Under the pieces are notes generated by a model. That model was not told the DNA's origin and did not search any database. It saw only the letters and a program-made list of their open reading frames with translations. 64,000 nucleotides of DNA from Diabrotica undecimpunctata. Its lineage: Eukaryota; Arthropoda; Insecta; Coleoptera; Chrysomelidae. Position 1 is the first letter of the stretch. Every line of letters starts with the position of its first letter. Shown here one piece after another: positions 44,244 to 56,439 of the stretch. Location of the stretch: the NCBI RefSeq assembly GCF_040954645.1, contig NC_092808.1, positions 113,934,049-113,998,048 on the forward strand, in the 5' to 3' direction. The position numbers and the translations under genes were made by a program.

Positions 44244-46430
44244 GTGAGTACTCGAAATTACATTATTATAAACAATATTGTCAAAAATAAAACCTGCAAA
44301 ATACAGGCATTTATTCTTAATTATATTGACATTTGCGATTGTCTAGAAAACATATTATATACCCAATATCTCGAAATATTTTCCAAAAATTATTCCAATG
44401 AACCTACTGGGCTAATCGATATTGTTAACTTCATCAAATCGCCTTAAAATCTCAACAAAAACATTAGATAATGGAATCCCTCAAAGTTCTATATTAAGTC
44501 CAACATTATTCTTAATTGCTATCAATAGTGTTACTCATGAAATTAGAGCACCTATTAAAGTCAGTATTTATGCAGATGACATCGCTGTTTATACTAAATG
44601 AAACAATATAAAATCGGCAACTTTTAACTCGGCTTGAAAATTAGACGGTAAAAACTGGGTTTAACTTCTCTACAGAAAAAACACAAGACACTATTTTGAT
44701 AAAAGCAGATCTCGGTATTCAACTGACCTAACTTTAAATAATTTATCATTAAAACAATCAGAAAAAGTTAATTTTCTAGGTTTAACTTTTACCAGTACTT
44801 TAAATTGGAACTTGCATATCAACAAACTACAAAATTACTTTCAATATAGGTTAAATATACTTAAAATTCTGTCTAATAAAGTTTGGAGCGCAGATACTAA
44901 AATATTAATAAAGTTATATAAATCACTCATTAGAAGTAAATTATGTAGATTACGGTTGCATTTTTATAATGCCGCAAGAAAAACTACCTTAAAAAAGCTT
45001 AACAGTATTTAATCTACAGCTCTGAGATTAGCACTTGGTGCATTTAGAACTAGTCACACTAGCAGTCTACAAGTTCTAGCTAAAGAGCCACCTCTAAACA
45101 CAAGGCGACAACAATTATCACTGAACTACATTGCCAAAATATCAATTAAAAAACAACATCCCCTTTTCTCTTAAATTTTCAACCCTGGCATCTTCTCTTA
45201 TCCTCTTAGTCATCCTCATACAAATGCAACCTTTCCACCATGGACAACCCATCTACTGAAAATTGAGCTACCACTAAGAAAGTGGTAGCTTCTCGACAGA
45301 TAGTTAAACTGAGATAAACTTCTCGATAATTAAACATCTTTTTGCAAAAATTTTATCTCATTACCCCAACTACTTACAAATCTTTACCGACGCATTTAAA
45401 ACCCCAGACAGACATGCTGCTGCTATTTTGATGAAGAAAACTCATACAGCATACACTTACCTACAAATTGTAGTATACTCACAGGCGAGACCACAGCTAT
45501 ATTAAAAGCCTTAACTTTAACTTAAGTGCGTCATCATTACAGATTCACTTAATGCGTTATTGAAATTAAAGCAAATTTATACAACAAATCCCATTATACA
45601 AGCGATAAAAATGAATTGGAAATACTTCATTCAATGGGAAAGGACACAGCTTTCATTTGGGTACCATCGCATACTGGAATCTAGGGAAATGAAAAAAGCA
45701 GATCAACTAGCAACTACAAGCCGTATCAACCTTGAAGATACTACAAAAATTACAAAATATCCTTATAGTGCCATGAAACATCTGATTAAAGTTCATTGCA
45801 ATAACGTTTGGCAAAATTACTGGGAAAATTTAGCAACCAAATTAAACCCATTATACCCAAAGGCAGTGGCGCACCGAGAGGGGGGTTTTGGGGGTTAAAA
45901 CCCCCCCCAGGACCCTATTTCGACACTATTACTTACACATTTTAAGGACTCAAAATGGAGGTAACACCATAAAAAAAATTTTGGTGACCAACCAAAACCC
46001 CCCCCAGAGTCAAATTCTAGGTGCGCTACTGCCCAAAGGTAAACAGCTCTTTGAATAACCGCACAAGTAGACGAGATCAAGTAATTATAAACCGTTTAAG
46101 AATTGGTCATACTGCTGTCACACACACACTTTTAATCAGTAAAGATCCACCATCAATTTGCAACAACTGCTTCACTTCATTGTCAGTGAAACACTTTCTG
46201 CTTGACTGCCCATATTTCCAAAATCAAAGAAGAATGCATAGAATTTCAGACGATCTCAAAAAATCCATTCTGACAGATAAAAATTTAAATGTATTGAATT
46301 ATTTAAGAGATATAAAATTGTATTATACATACTATTTAATGTCCATAATCATATTAAAACTATTGTGTTTGCCATCCTACTAATAACCGTCCGTGGTTGA
46401 TGTAAAATAAGGGATTTAAATAAAAAAAAT
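44244..46430 (+). pseudogene. I/R1-like LINE: RT, RNase H and zinc-knuckle end
   Basis: LDNGIPQSSILSPTLFLIAI and the catalytic VSIYADDIAVYTK (about 44560-44600), then VNFLGLTFTSTLNWNLHINK, SLIRSKLCRLRLHFYNAARK and ALRLALGAFRTSHTSSLQVL. RNase H follows (YLQIFTDAFKTPDRHAAAIL, IITDSLNALL, FHLG-type end). After the MITE come DQVIINRLRIGHTAVTHTLL, CNNCFTSLSVKHFLLDCPYF and a stop near 46380. A poly-A-like tail ends about 46430. Many stops. RNase H downstream of RT defines the I/R1/LOA group. Confidence 0.85.
45864..46031. mobile_element. hAT-type MITE, 168 bp, 8-bp TSD
   Basis: TSD cccaaagg at 45856-45863 and 46032-46039. Terminal inverted repeats cagtggcgcacc and ggtgcgctactg differ at one base. 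The 8-bp TSD and CAGTGGCG end fit hAT. The interior has facing G-runs and C-runs (gggggttttgggggtt, aaaaccccccccc). It interrupts the LINE frame between LNPLYPK and the C-terminal domain. Confidence 0.95.
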
Positions 46431-47620
46431 GTATATATTATATAAACTGTGAACCGATTTTTCAATGAGAAAAATAATGGACGGTTTAAAATAATGATAT
46501 ACTACTTTTTTTCACATCGTTGTTAGAGGACGTAGAACCACCAAATTAAACTAAAAACTACTCTTGTTACATTTTACTTTTAAAGATACCATCTTAACTT
46601 TCAGCAAAATCTACGGCTTCTGTTTATTTGAAACGTGCGCATCCTTTTTAATAAATCATTTTTTAAACCTCGTATACATTCTCGCACTTGACAGATGGGT
46701 ACATTACAAAAAACTGAATTGAAAACGACAAGTAGGCAATAATAAGCGTTGTTGGTATAGCACCGATTACTTAAGAGAAAAATCAACAAAATATCGGTCA
46801 AGGATCGAGCATTAACCCACGTATTAAATTCTCAGGTTGCAAAGGAGTAAGAAATTTATAGTCATGAATGGAATTTACAAATTACCTTTAATTAAAACTA
46901 ATTTCTCAACGTTTCAGTACCTTTTAATGCAAACAGGATTTTGCATGCTTTATTTATTTAATCTTACAGTACCTCGTTAGCTAATTATTTTATTAAACTA
47001 ACTGCTTGACTAACTTGTGAGTAATTTTTAATATTGTTATAAAGTAGTAGTAAATATTGAGGATTTACCTACTTTTCCTTACATTCTCATAAAAGGATTT
47101 GCGCCATCTTCATTTAACATTACCTTTACGAAGCTTGGATATGATTACAACTAAATATCGGATTTCTAAATGTAATGCTTATGGTAAATAACAAAAGCAG
47201 CAATGTTTTATTTTTAAATATAAAGGAAATATGCAACAATAAATTATTTGACACTTTTTCATGACTTTTTTAAAATTTGTATGCCTTTTTTGATTTTGTG
47301 TGCTTTTTTGGTACTTTCTTTATATTCATATAATTACAAGAGTAATTTTAGTTCGGCTAATGGATTAAGTCCACAGTCAAAAGAAACCAACAGCACACAC
47401 ACATTATCATTTTTGCATTTGTTATATTTTTATATGATTATATTTTTCAAAGCATAGTGTATAAAAGCCTTTTAAAAAATATTAATTATATCGACATTTT
47501 TGCTAACCTTTATCTGTCAATATTTTCGCTCATATCTATCTATGCACCTATATTTAAATACTCCGGTAATTCCCCGTCCACGTCGTTTCGTCTGTAGGTA
47601 AAATCTAGTTAAGACATTAT
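46431..47620. other. No gene seen
   Basis: AT-rich. A 69-codon frame at 47248-47457 is hydrophobic and composition-driven. Confidence 0.45.
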
Positions 47621-48341
47621 AATATACAGTGCTGGTCAAAAAAGTCCGTTCCGCCCTCGTATCTTTTGAACGGTTATACTTATATTAGTGAAATTTGTAA
47701 GGAGGTAGTAAACATACGTAGGCTTTTTAACTAGTCATAAAAAGTGACGTAATAGTGACAGATGACGTTACAGCGCCACTGTGACAGATAATTTTAAATA
47801 GGAGCATATCACAAGTGATACCTCGTTTGAAAGGTATTGAAAATACCTATTCAACTATACTAATTTTATTTCATTTTAAGCTTAGTTTATTGAATAAATT
47901 AAATAAATACTAAAGTTATAGTTTCGCATTTAATTAATAAATATTAAAACCTCCGCCTCTGGTTACTTGTCAAGAAGTTAACGTTTTTTTATTCTCTAAT
48001 TGTTTTTACGTCAACGACAACTTTTTTGACAATTAACCAGAGGCAAACTTTAGAATATTATAATTAAATGTGAAACTACAATTATTTTAATATTATACCT
48101 ACCTATTCATAAATTAAACAATTTTTTTTATTATACCTATTTAATCATACTAATTTTTTTGGATTTAAGATGATTTTGACGAATACATTAAATAAATACT
48201 AGAATTCTAGTTTGGCATTTAATTAATAAAAATTCTAACGTCCGCCTTTGGTTATTTGGTCAAAAAAGTTGACGTTTGTCAATTCTCAAGTAGTTTTTAG
48301 TTTGCAAAAGTGTTTATAGCTCAATATTTAGTGTCTGTTTC

Positions 48342-48582
48342 CACGGTTCGTAGACTTACTACGGTTGCCTCTTCCGACTGGGGTGGGGATGCTTGAGTTA
48401 CGTCACCAGAGTACACAAGAATACAAAACCCATTTATTCGCGATTGAAACTGAATATAGAGGGCAGGTCGATTGCAGTGTTGATTGGTTGAAGGGGAAGA
48501 ATTATGTCACGAGAGTACAGTTTCGGGCTTAATGTTTATTGGTTAGGCGGAAGAGGCAACCGTAGTAAGTCTACGAACCGTG
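48342..48582. mobile_element. 241-bp MITE inside the Tc1 element, 9-bp TSD
   Basis: TSD gtctgtttc at 48333-48341 and 48583-48591. Terminal inverted repeats of about 35 bp are perfect (cacggttcgtagacttacta and onward through cggttgcctcttccg). No coding capacity. A 9-bp TSD suggests a MULE or Merlin-type source, or hAT if read as 8 bp; the superfamily is unresolved. Confidence 0.95.
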
Positions 48583-48689
48583 GTCTGTTTCTGCTTAGTT
48601 TAGTCAATTCAAGATTAGCCAAGTTGTTTTTAGTTAGCTGTTCTTAGATAATATTTAGTTTAATTATTGTGGAACATCTTATTAATGAG

Positions 48690-49677
48690 ATGTACCCCGA
48701 TCGCCCTACGTCGGTAATTATTTGAGGACGCTTCTTCGGAAGTTTAAACAAACAAGTAGTGTTCAAGATGTCAAACGATCTGCTCGACCAACAATTAGTG
48801 ATGACAAAAAAATTGACATAATTTCAGAAATGGTAGTGAACCCTACTTCTTCTACAGCCCAAGTTGCATTTATCTATGGAATCAGTCGAAAGACAATACA
48901 CAGAGTGTTGGCTGAAAACAAATGTCATCCATACAAATTAAAAATTGTGCACCAACTTTCAGATGATGACCCCGACCGAAGACTAGAATTCTGTGAAAAT
49001 TTGTCCAATAAAATTAACCAACATCCCGATTACATAAAAACAATTTGTTTTAGTGACGAAAGTACTTTTTACTTTTTCTTTCAATAAAAATGTTCACACA
49101 CACACAATGTGAGGTATTGGAGTGACGTCTATAAATCCTTACGTCTTTTGTGAAACACATACTCAATTTTCAAAAAAATAAATGTTTGGATAGGTATTTT
49201 GGGAAACCGCATAGTTGGTCCTGTTTTTTTCAATACTAATTTAACCGGTGAAGTGTATCTGGAGATGTTACAAAATGCAATTGAACCGGTAATACTTGAA
49301 ATTCTGGAGGATAATCCAGATGAATTCGGCAACTTGGAAATAACGTTTCAACAAGATGGTGCTCCTGCACACCATTATGGTGCAATAAGACGTTACCTAG
49401 ATGAGGAATATCGTGGTATATGTATTGGACAACGAGGTACGATATAATGGCCAGCTCGGTCACCGGACCTCACACCATTAGATTTTTTCTGTGGAGATAG
49501 TTAAAATCTAAAGTTTACGCTACAGCTCCCGAAAATATTGACATTTTGAAACAACGAATTGTTGAAGAATGTAGGGCAATTTCCCCCGACACATTTGAAT
49601 GAGTACGGCAAGAGTTTAGAAATAGGATGCATTACTGTCAGAAAGTAGATGGAGCACATTTTGAACACTTACTATAA
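48690..49677 (+). pseudogene. Tc1/mariner transposase, inactivated
   Basis: Starts MYPDRPTSVI, frameshifts near 48721, then RSARPTISDDKKIDIISEMV and VAFIYGISRKTIHRVLAENK (second helix-turn-helix), HPDYIKTICFSDEST (first Asp). After a frameshift at about 49085 come GNRIVGPVFFNTNLTGEVYL, FQQDGAPAHHYGAIRRYLDE (second Asp), an in-frame stop at about 49445, and WPARSPDLTPLDFF (third acidic residue). The stop at 49675 follows VDGAHFEHLL. Two frameshifts and one stop disable it. Confidence 0.92.
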
Positions 49678-50002
49678 GAACTGGTTGTTAAATCTTTATT
49701 AATTAAATGAGAAGCTCCAATTTTAGTATTTATTTAATTTATTCATCAAAATGAGCTTAAACTTAAACAAAATTATTATGACTGAATAGCTATCTTCACT
49801 ACCTTTCAAACGAGTTATCACTCTCCATAACGTCCCATTTAAAATTATCTGTCACAGTGGCCCTGTAACGACATCTGTCACTATTACGTCACCTGTTGTG
49901 ACTAGTTGATACATCTGTTTATTACCTCCCTCCAAATTTCACTATTATAACAATAACCGTTCAAAAGATACGAGGGGTAACGGACTTTTGACTAGCACTG
50001 TA

Positions 50003-53000
50003 TATTTAGATTGTTTAGTCGTTTAATGTTGCTTTTCATATACTCATTGTAGCGGAATTTGTGTTAAATATTTGTAAGTTAAATTAAAATGATAAAGCCA
50101 ATCCCTTGTTTGTTTTTTCTTATTTAATATATTCGTTATTTCCTCCCCTTTCAGTTTCTATGTCGCATGTTAGAATTTGTTCAGTTATTTAATTTGTACT
50201 CAGCCAGAGGCCTTCTTTAAGTCAATAAATAAAAAAATTTCTTTTAGTTAAAATATTTTTATCCATAGTGCCCTATGACATCTCGTATGTAACTATACCT
50301 TCAATAATAATGAATACACTGTGTAGTACCCTTTTGGTAGTTGCCTTATTTATTTTTTCTAACTTAATATATTCATTATATTATTCCCTTTCATTTAACG
50401 TATCACAAGTTCGAATCGGACCAATAACAAAGGATGTATGATGTAATGCTCTTTTGACAATGCCGCAATGTGTGTTTTTTCTATCTCAACATATTCGGTA
50501 CCCCACTTTTTTCCAATGATGTATCATACGTCACGATACGATCAACTATTTTACCCCTACCAGAAATCGCTCAAAAAATGAGCAGAATGAACCTTAGCAT
50601 ATTCTTATGGGATTTTACATCGGAAATGAAGCTGAAACGGTATAGGAGCCTTTTTACAGGTATAGCTTTTACTTAATTTTATTTAATTGTTATTTAATCT
50701 TATGTAATTATGTTTAACTTAATTCTATTTACCTTCATTTAATTTTATTTTAGTTTGTTTTTTTTTGGTAAAACGTTGACATTTGTTATTTTAATTTTAT
50801 AGTAAGTGTATATGTGTATCTTATAAAATGACGTATAATAAATATATATTATTTGTCATTGATCTTGCCTTATAATTACAGTAACCTATAGTTTTAGCAA
50901 TTTTGCGAAAAAATTAGTTACTCTAAAGTAGTAAAATTTCCGATTAAAAATATTTCAATCATCAATTTGTAGAATTAATTAACAATAAGTCATTTGTATC
51001 ATTTCAAGAACAAAATACGATTGAAATGTCAGATGTTGGTAGTTCAGATTTCTTTTCTAGGTAGCGTAAATACCTTACTGGACAAACAGTGTGACTTTCT
51101 AGCCTTTTGTATAGATAGATACTATTTGGAGAAAAACAAAAATAAACATATACTTAAACATCCTGTATCTCTGTAAAGAAGCTTATTAGGTTGATGTTAT
51201 TAATGATGGCAGATAAAATTCGACAAAAAATACAATATAGTACAACATGTAAAAATATATTTGTATTTAGAATCCCTAAAAAGGTTTACAAATAAATGTA
51301 AAAAACAAACAATTGCAGAATCCAAAATGGCCGACTCTGATATCCCACTAAATAAATAGACTGGGCGGCATAAGTTCGGGATATTGTAAATATAATGGTA
51401 ATGGTACTTCATTCTGTTTCAAATATTTGTAAGTAAACAAAAAAAAATATTATAGTTTTTAAAAAACATGAAAATTTAAGACCTTATAAAGATTATCTGA
51501 CCAAAAAAAAAACATTCTAAGTATTGACAAAGAACTTGTACAACCATTTGAAAATGACCTTTGTTTCCTCAAATAAGATAAACATATTAATATAGGTAAT
51601 TATTGTTTAAAAACTATTTGATCGATTTTGCCCATCTTTCGCATATGTAGTAACTACATAAAAACTCACATTATGAAATGTGTTTTAAATGTTTTTATTG
51701 TTTATTTTAATAATTATAAACAATTGAAATACATGCTTACTTTCGGGTTTAATTTGCAGCGACTTTTTTGTTTATAAACTTTTTTTAATTTAGAAAATCT
51801 CATTTTAAAGAGAAAGTTTTTCGTCTACTCCCTTTTATTTGCTGAAATGTCATGACGCCGTAAAAGTTTCGATAACCACGAGATAATACGGTTTTCTATC
51901 GACATCCCCCAGATATTATAGTTAAAAAGTGTTTTTTCGGATTCGTTTCATGGGATAATAAACTATAAACAACTTATAAATTTAATTTAATTTTTTATTT
52001 ATTTGAATGCAAAAATCAAATTATTTTTACTGAAAACTCTGGAGACATTTCCTGCTCAAGATGGATTATATTTTCGGCAATAAACGAATATTTTATATAA
52101 TAATTTTGTATCGTTTTACGGCCGCCTTTTTTCGAATCGGCGCCTTTATTTAGTTTTTGTGTATACTTAACGGTAGCGTTGGTTGTTGAGTTATTTTAGT
52201 TGGCACAAAATTCTCCTGCATGTATTGATCGTTTAATTTTTTTATTATTTTTTTTATTATCTTACGTGTTTATATAATATGTATTATTCTATAAAATCTC
52301 TTTTCACGTTCTCAAAAACGACGTTTCTTATGTTACACTATTTAACACATTAAATTTGGATTGCTGTTTTAAGTTTTATACGTAGATGTGACTACTAACT
52401 AAATGATTATGGTTTGTACGAGTATCTTTATTGAATTGTCGTATAGTATCAGAAAAACTATGGATATTTAAATTTCATTCGAAGACTAACAGCCTTGAAC
52501 AAATAAAAATAGATAAAAATAAAACATTTATTGCCGTATAAATATGTATACATTGTCTTTAAAATATTGTAATAATAATACAATATAATAGTTAACATTT
52601 TTTAATATATTATTTCCACTAGGCATCAATGTCAATAGTAAGTTTCATTAATGTTTCCGTGTAGGTCTTGGTTATTGGCGACCCTGTTTGATTAAGTATT
52701 GAAACTCTTCTAATAGGCGTTATTTTCGAAAAGAAGCATTTATATCTAAACTGGAATATACTATGTAAATTTAAATTTAATTTAAATATTTTACACTCAT
52801 AAATCAACGAGAATTACCAATAGCAAAACGAGGCATTGAATAGTCAACTTAAACTGGCGAATTTAAAATATTAATGTCGTTTTCACATTTTTTAATTTGG
52901 GTTATTGTGAAGTTACCAACGATTTTGTTTTCCATATAAGTTTCAGCTCTTGCTGTTCTGGGTCGAGGCCTTTCTTTAAAAGTTACTTAAACCTTTTTGT

Positions 53001-53281
53001 CGCTGCTCCGCTTATTGGACGTTTGTGCGCCATTGCTGAGCTTCATCAGGATGTTGGTAACTTAAGTTCCTCTTTATCACTGAAAGTATACCGTCGAACA
53101 AGATCCACTTCTATAGTTTTCGGACGTATTTTCATTAATGTCGTATTATATAATAATATTTATAGATCCTGTCATGTTGTCGTCAGTTTCCATCGTTTAC
53201 TTTGTTTGGTTATTAGATGCATTCACTGTAGTTAATATGTTTTGGGAAGTTTCTGGGTGTGCATTAGAAGTAATTAAGTTA
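50003..53281. other. No supported gene
   Basis: Over 3 kb of AT-rich sequence. The 112-codon frame at 52897-53235 and smaller ones show no recognisable domain. No RNA gene was seen. Confidence 0.4.
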
Positions 53282-53757
53282 GAATGAAATGAAAAAGACA
53301 GTCAAGATTTGATTTCACGTACAAAGCGTCTATGTATCTGTTTATACGTATTTCGCTTTAATAAAGCTCATCAGAACAATTATTCATAGGCGTTCTCAAC
53401 GTGAAAAATAAATCTTTCCTGTCTTTAAGAAGCAACAATAAAATGGCTTCGAAATGGACGCAATAGTGACATCTGATATTAAATCCGTAAAATAGTTTCG
53501 AAATCAAATACGTGAAGTACGTGAAATCAAATCTTGACTGTCTTTTTCATTTTATTCGGATCTACTCTGTATGAGTACAAGAAACCAATTCGCTAATGAT
53601 TTCTGCTTAGTTGAGGAGACATGTCGTGGAATGCAAATTTTAGATTCCCCATGTCTCTATTAACATCTTTATCAACGTCTGCTTTGCCTTGCGATTTTTA
53701 TAAGGCTCAGATTAAGGCAGAAATCTGAATTGTGTTTCGAAACTATTTTACGGATTT
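53282..53757 (-). mobile_element. Repeat with nested inverted arms and a hammerhead ribozyme
   Basis: Outer arms of 41 bp (53282-53322 and 53517-53557; gacagtcaagatttgatttc and its inverse) match with one mismatch and enclose the ribozyme. A second arm pair of 23 bp (53481-53503 and 53735-53757; aaatccgtaaaatagtttcg and its inverse) overlaps the right side. Related fragments occur at 22750-22850 and 31794-31843, the latter with a TSD, so the family is mobile by retroposition. A PLE terminal region or a ribozyme-bearing SINE or retrozyme are the candidate identities. Confidence 0.6.
53330..53389 (-). ncRNA. Hammerhead ribozyme, type I, canonical core
   Basis: On the minus strand, CTGATGA (53374-53368) is followed by a perfect stem II GCTTT/AAAGC with loop ATT (53367-53355) and GAAA (53354-53351). 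A minimal stem III (AT/AT around loop ACGT) leads to U16.1 and A17 (53343), giving a predicted cut between 53343 and 53342. Inner stem I is TGTT/AACA plus a wobble, then an internal loop (AATAAT/GATA) and an outer stem CTATG/CATAG. All invariant core positions are present. In known systems such ribozymes process PLE, retrozyme or SINE RNA. Activity is inferred from structure. Confidence 0.88.
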
Positions 53758-54200
53758 AATTAAGTTAGCTTTGTCAGAGCGTTCTGCTTCCTGGTAACCA
53801 ATAATCTTACATTTTGTACATGTATGTTCTTCTGTAAAGATATAATCGGTAAGTGGTATTATCGTGACAGGTGATTAAATAATCGGAAATAGACATATTT
53901 TCTAAAGATGTGATAAAATTTGCCTTCTAATACTCAAGACACGGCTGTATTGGCTTTCAGACATTCCTATTTTAGGAAAGTCATTTTTGAGAGGACGTTT
54001 ATACCCATCTTACGTAGTTATTGGTCAGTTATTGTGTTTGGGACAGTACAGCAAGCATTTGATATTACAAGTCTCTGAAATGGAGTGATTATGACAATAT
54101 CCAACATATCCTATAGTTGGCGATTCTGAAAGCGAAGGATACGTTACGTGGATTAACTAGTAAATCGACGGCTATGATGTACTCATAAACTTTAGTTTAT

Positions 54201-54720
54201 TTAATAGTGGCATATAACGGGGTCATGAACTGCAAATACGGAGAAGGTATAATCCCCTTCCCCTTTGCGGTCTTTGATCTCGCTGTGCTGGTAGTAGCGC
54301 ATGATGAGGCGGATCTCCGATTTCCGGTAAGACATACCGGCAACATCGTGATACAAGTGCTCACAGAACATGGATGTTTTAGCGTATATCTTCATAGGTT
54401 CAGAAAGACAGATGCAGAGAAATTCCTATACTGCGAATACACCGAGTCTTTTGCTTTCACCATGCGGGATGGACAGTAGAGAAAAACAAGTATGAACCCT
54501 GTGACTGTGAGAGAGATGATCGTGAAGATGATGGGAAGTAAGGAGGGATTGAATAGTGTACACAATTACACCCGCAAAGTCATTAAGAAGAAAGAGGAAG
54601 AAGATAAACATCAGCCGGATCAACGACAGAGTGAGCCTTCATGGACCGTCCCACTTTCGGAATGCGGTACGTGTGACAGTCAACTGCGCAAAAGTAGGAG
54701 AGTGTGTTTTTAGTTGCTAG
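54201..54720. other. GC-richer island with open frames on both strands
   Basis: Three overlapping frames are open: plus 54207-54479 (EGIIPFPFAVFDLAVLVVAH...), plus 54492-54713 (NSVHNYTRKVIKKKEEEDKH..., ending CGTCDSQLRKSRRVCF) and minus 54395-54201 (MSYRKSEIRLIMRYYQHSEI...). Base composition is clearly richer in G and C than the surroundings, with many C/G third positions. No family was recognised. It could be an old exon, a recent foreign fragment or a non-coding GC patch; strand is undecided. Confidence 0.3.
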
Positions 54721-54859
54721 GTAGGATAACAGGAAGGCATCCGTTTGCAGGACCTCTTTCTATAGGGAAATGGGCTCTGATATACTCATCTACCCTGAAT
54801 CTAACACACGTAAACCATCCCTAGGGATGGGTTAACCTGGTACGGTTTTTAGAAATATC

Positions 54860-56204
54860 CACGCTTAAAAAAGAAAAAAATTGTTCTTTCAATATTGGCA
54901 AGGACCATGGATTGATATTTTGTTGGATCTTTCAGTGTATTAATAACACTAGAATATGAGATGTGAGATAAAGTATAATAGCATTTATGATGTTATTTGA
55001 AGTCATGATTGATTACCGCGGCAAGGCCGATCCTGTCACCAGTTCAAAATCTGGTGTGGATCCTGACCCGAAACTTGTTTTATTTCTATTGCTTAGGTAT
55101 TTTATAGGTTATAGTATTATTAATATAGGAATTATGGGGTGGTTTTTGGTATTACGTCACATTTGCTAGATTGACATGGAGGTTGCATTCTAACTTTTGT
55201 TTATCGATTTTTTTCTTTAGTTGCACAGATAATCGATAAACACTTTTTCAATGTTGAGGTTCGCACACTACATAGTTTTTAACTAGTTTTACTTAATGGA
55301 GCTGTTAAAAATTATCTAATATTAATTAATATTGAGTTTTTTTTGTGAGAGTTCTAAATAAATGTATTCCGACTTTGCCCATTTTCATTTTTACTCTAAT
55401 GGATATACAAATTTCGTAATTCACATTCCAAAATATGTGTTTAGCGTCATGTGTGGCAATTAGTTCCATTATTTTTGTTAAGTGTCAGATAGGAATGTAC
55501 GAAAAATTTATTTAAATATTGGTATTTGGTTTTACCGCAGATATTCAGATTCTTAAGAAAAAAAGAAACTCTTATGTTAATAAAATTAAAACATGGTAGA
55601 ACAAAAAAGGGAGTCTCCCGATCTTGATCACGAATTAAGACAAATTCGTGGACGATTCCACGAATTTTGACTAAAAGTTCCTATTTGTGATAAGTTGTCA
55701 TTATCGAGATACAGTGTGTTAGAAGTTTAAAATACAAATTAAGAATTGATTATTTAGGTATTGAAGACGATTATGAATATTTTGTTCGAAGGTGAATAAT
55801 GCTCTTTAAGAAAATAATATTATGCCATTTAAATTAGTCGCTCGAAATCAGCTTTTGTTGTAACGTCCCCCTACTTTTAACGTTACTGGACCGTCATTAC
55901 TTTATTTTTTTAAAGTCTCTGTTGATTTTTGGACAAAAATATAATTGTCTTTTATATTGCTTAATTGAACAGTGTAGTCGATATTTGCTACTACTATTAA
56001 AAAAACTACTTATGGCGTTAATTTCTAAGTATAGTTGCAACAAATTAAAAAAGAATAATGAATTTTAAAAATAAATAAATGCTGATATGTATTTTTTACT
56101 GAGAACAAAAAAAAAGGGAAGAACAGGAAAATAAATTAAATACACTAAACATCCAATACAATGAGTCAAAAGTTTGACTTTGCTATCAGGAAATAAGGAG
56201 GGAA
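54860..56204. other. No gene seen
   Basis: AT-rich. Small inverted motif cacgaatt/aattcgtg near 55630-55665. No supported coding sequence. Confidence 0.45.
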
Positions 56205-56435
56205 ACGACGGTTTTAAAGTCTGAACTACCAATATCAAAGACAAACAAGGAAACTTACTCACTGATAGAAAAGACATTCACCAAAACTGGAAAGAATACT
56301 TTTCCGAATTGTTTAATTACTAACAAGCACAAACAAAGGATACAGAGACATATGCCACTGACAACGTAGAAATACAATATACTCCAGTCGCCAGAGACGA
56401 AAATGCCATTGAACCTCTAAAAATAATACGAGCAA
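56205..56435 (+). pseudogene. LINE linker fragment before the RT domain
   Basis: Frame reads NIKDKQGNLLTDRKDIHQNW, KEYFSELFNY, a stop, then TPVARDENAIEPLKII. This is the characteristic linker ahead of RT in RTE-like LINEs (..G.L..D...I...W..YF..L). Only about 230 bp remain; orientation is opposite to the LINE starting at 56641. Confidence 0.65.
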
Positions 56436-56439
56436 GCTA

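Larger units (their letters stand above)
47627..50000 (+). mobile_element. Tc1/mariner transposon with TIRs over 300 bp
   Basis: Left end cagtgctggtcaaaaaagtc at 47627, right end its inverse gacttttgactagcactg finishing at 50000, flanked by TA (47625-47626, 50001-50002). The inverted repeats extend about 310-320 bp (47627-47945; 49690-50000) with scattered changes. Part of the inner TIR sequence (attaaataaatacta, gcatttaattaataaa) is duplicated near 48183-48250. It encodes a broken transposase and carries a MITE. Confidence 0.95.

Noticed and set aside
52897..53235. 112-codon plus-strand frame
   Set aside because: No recognisable motif, no homologous copy in the window and no flanking gene signals; left unannotated.
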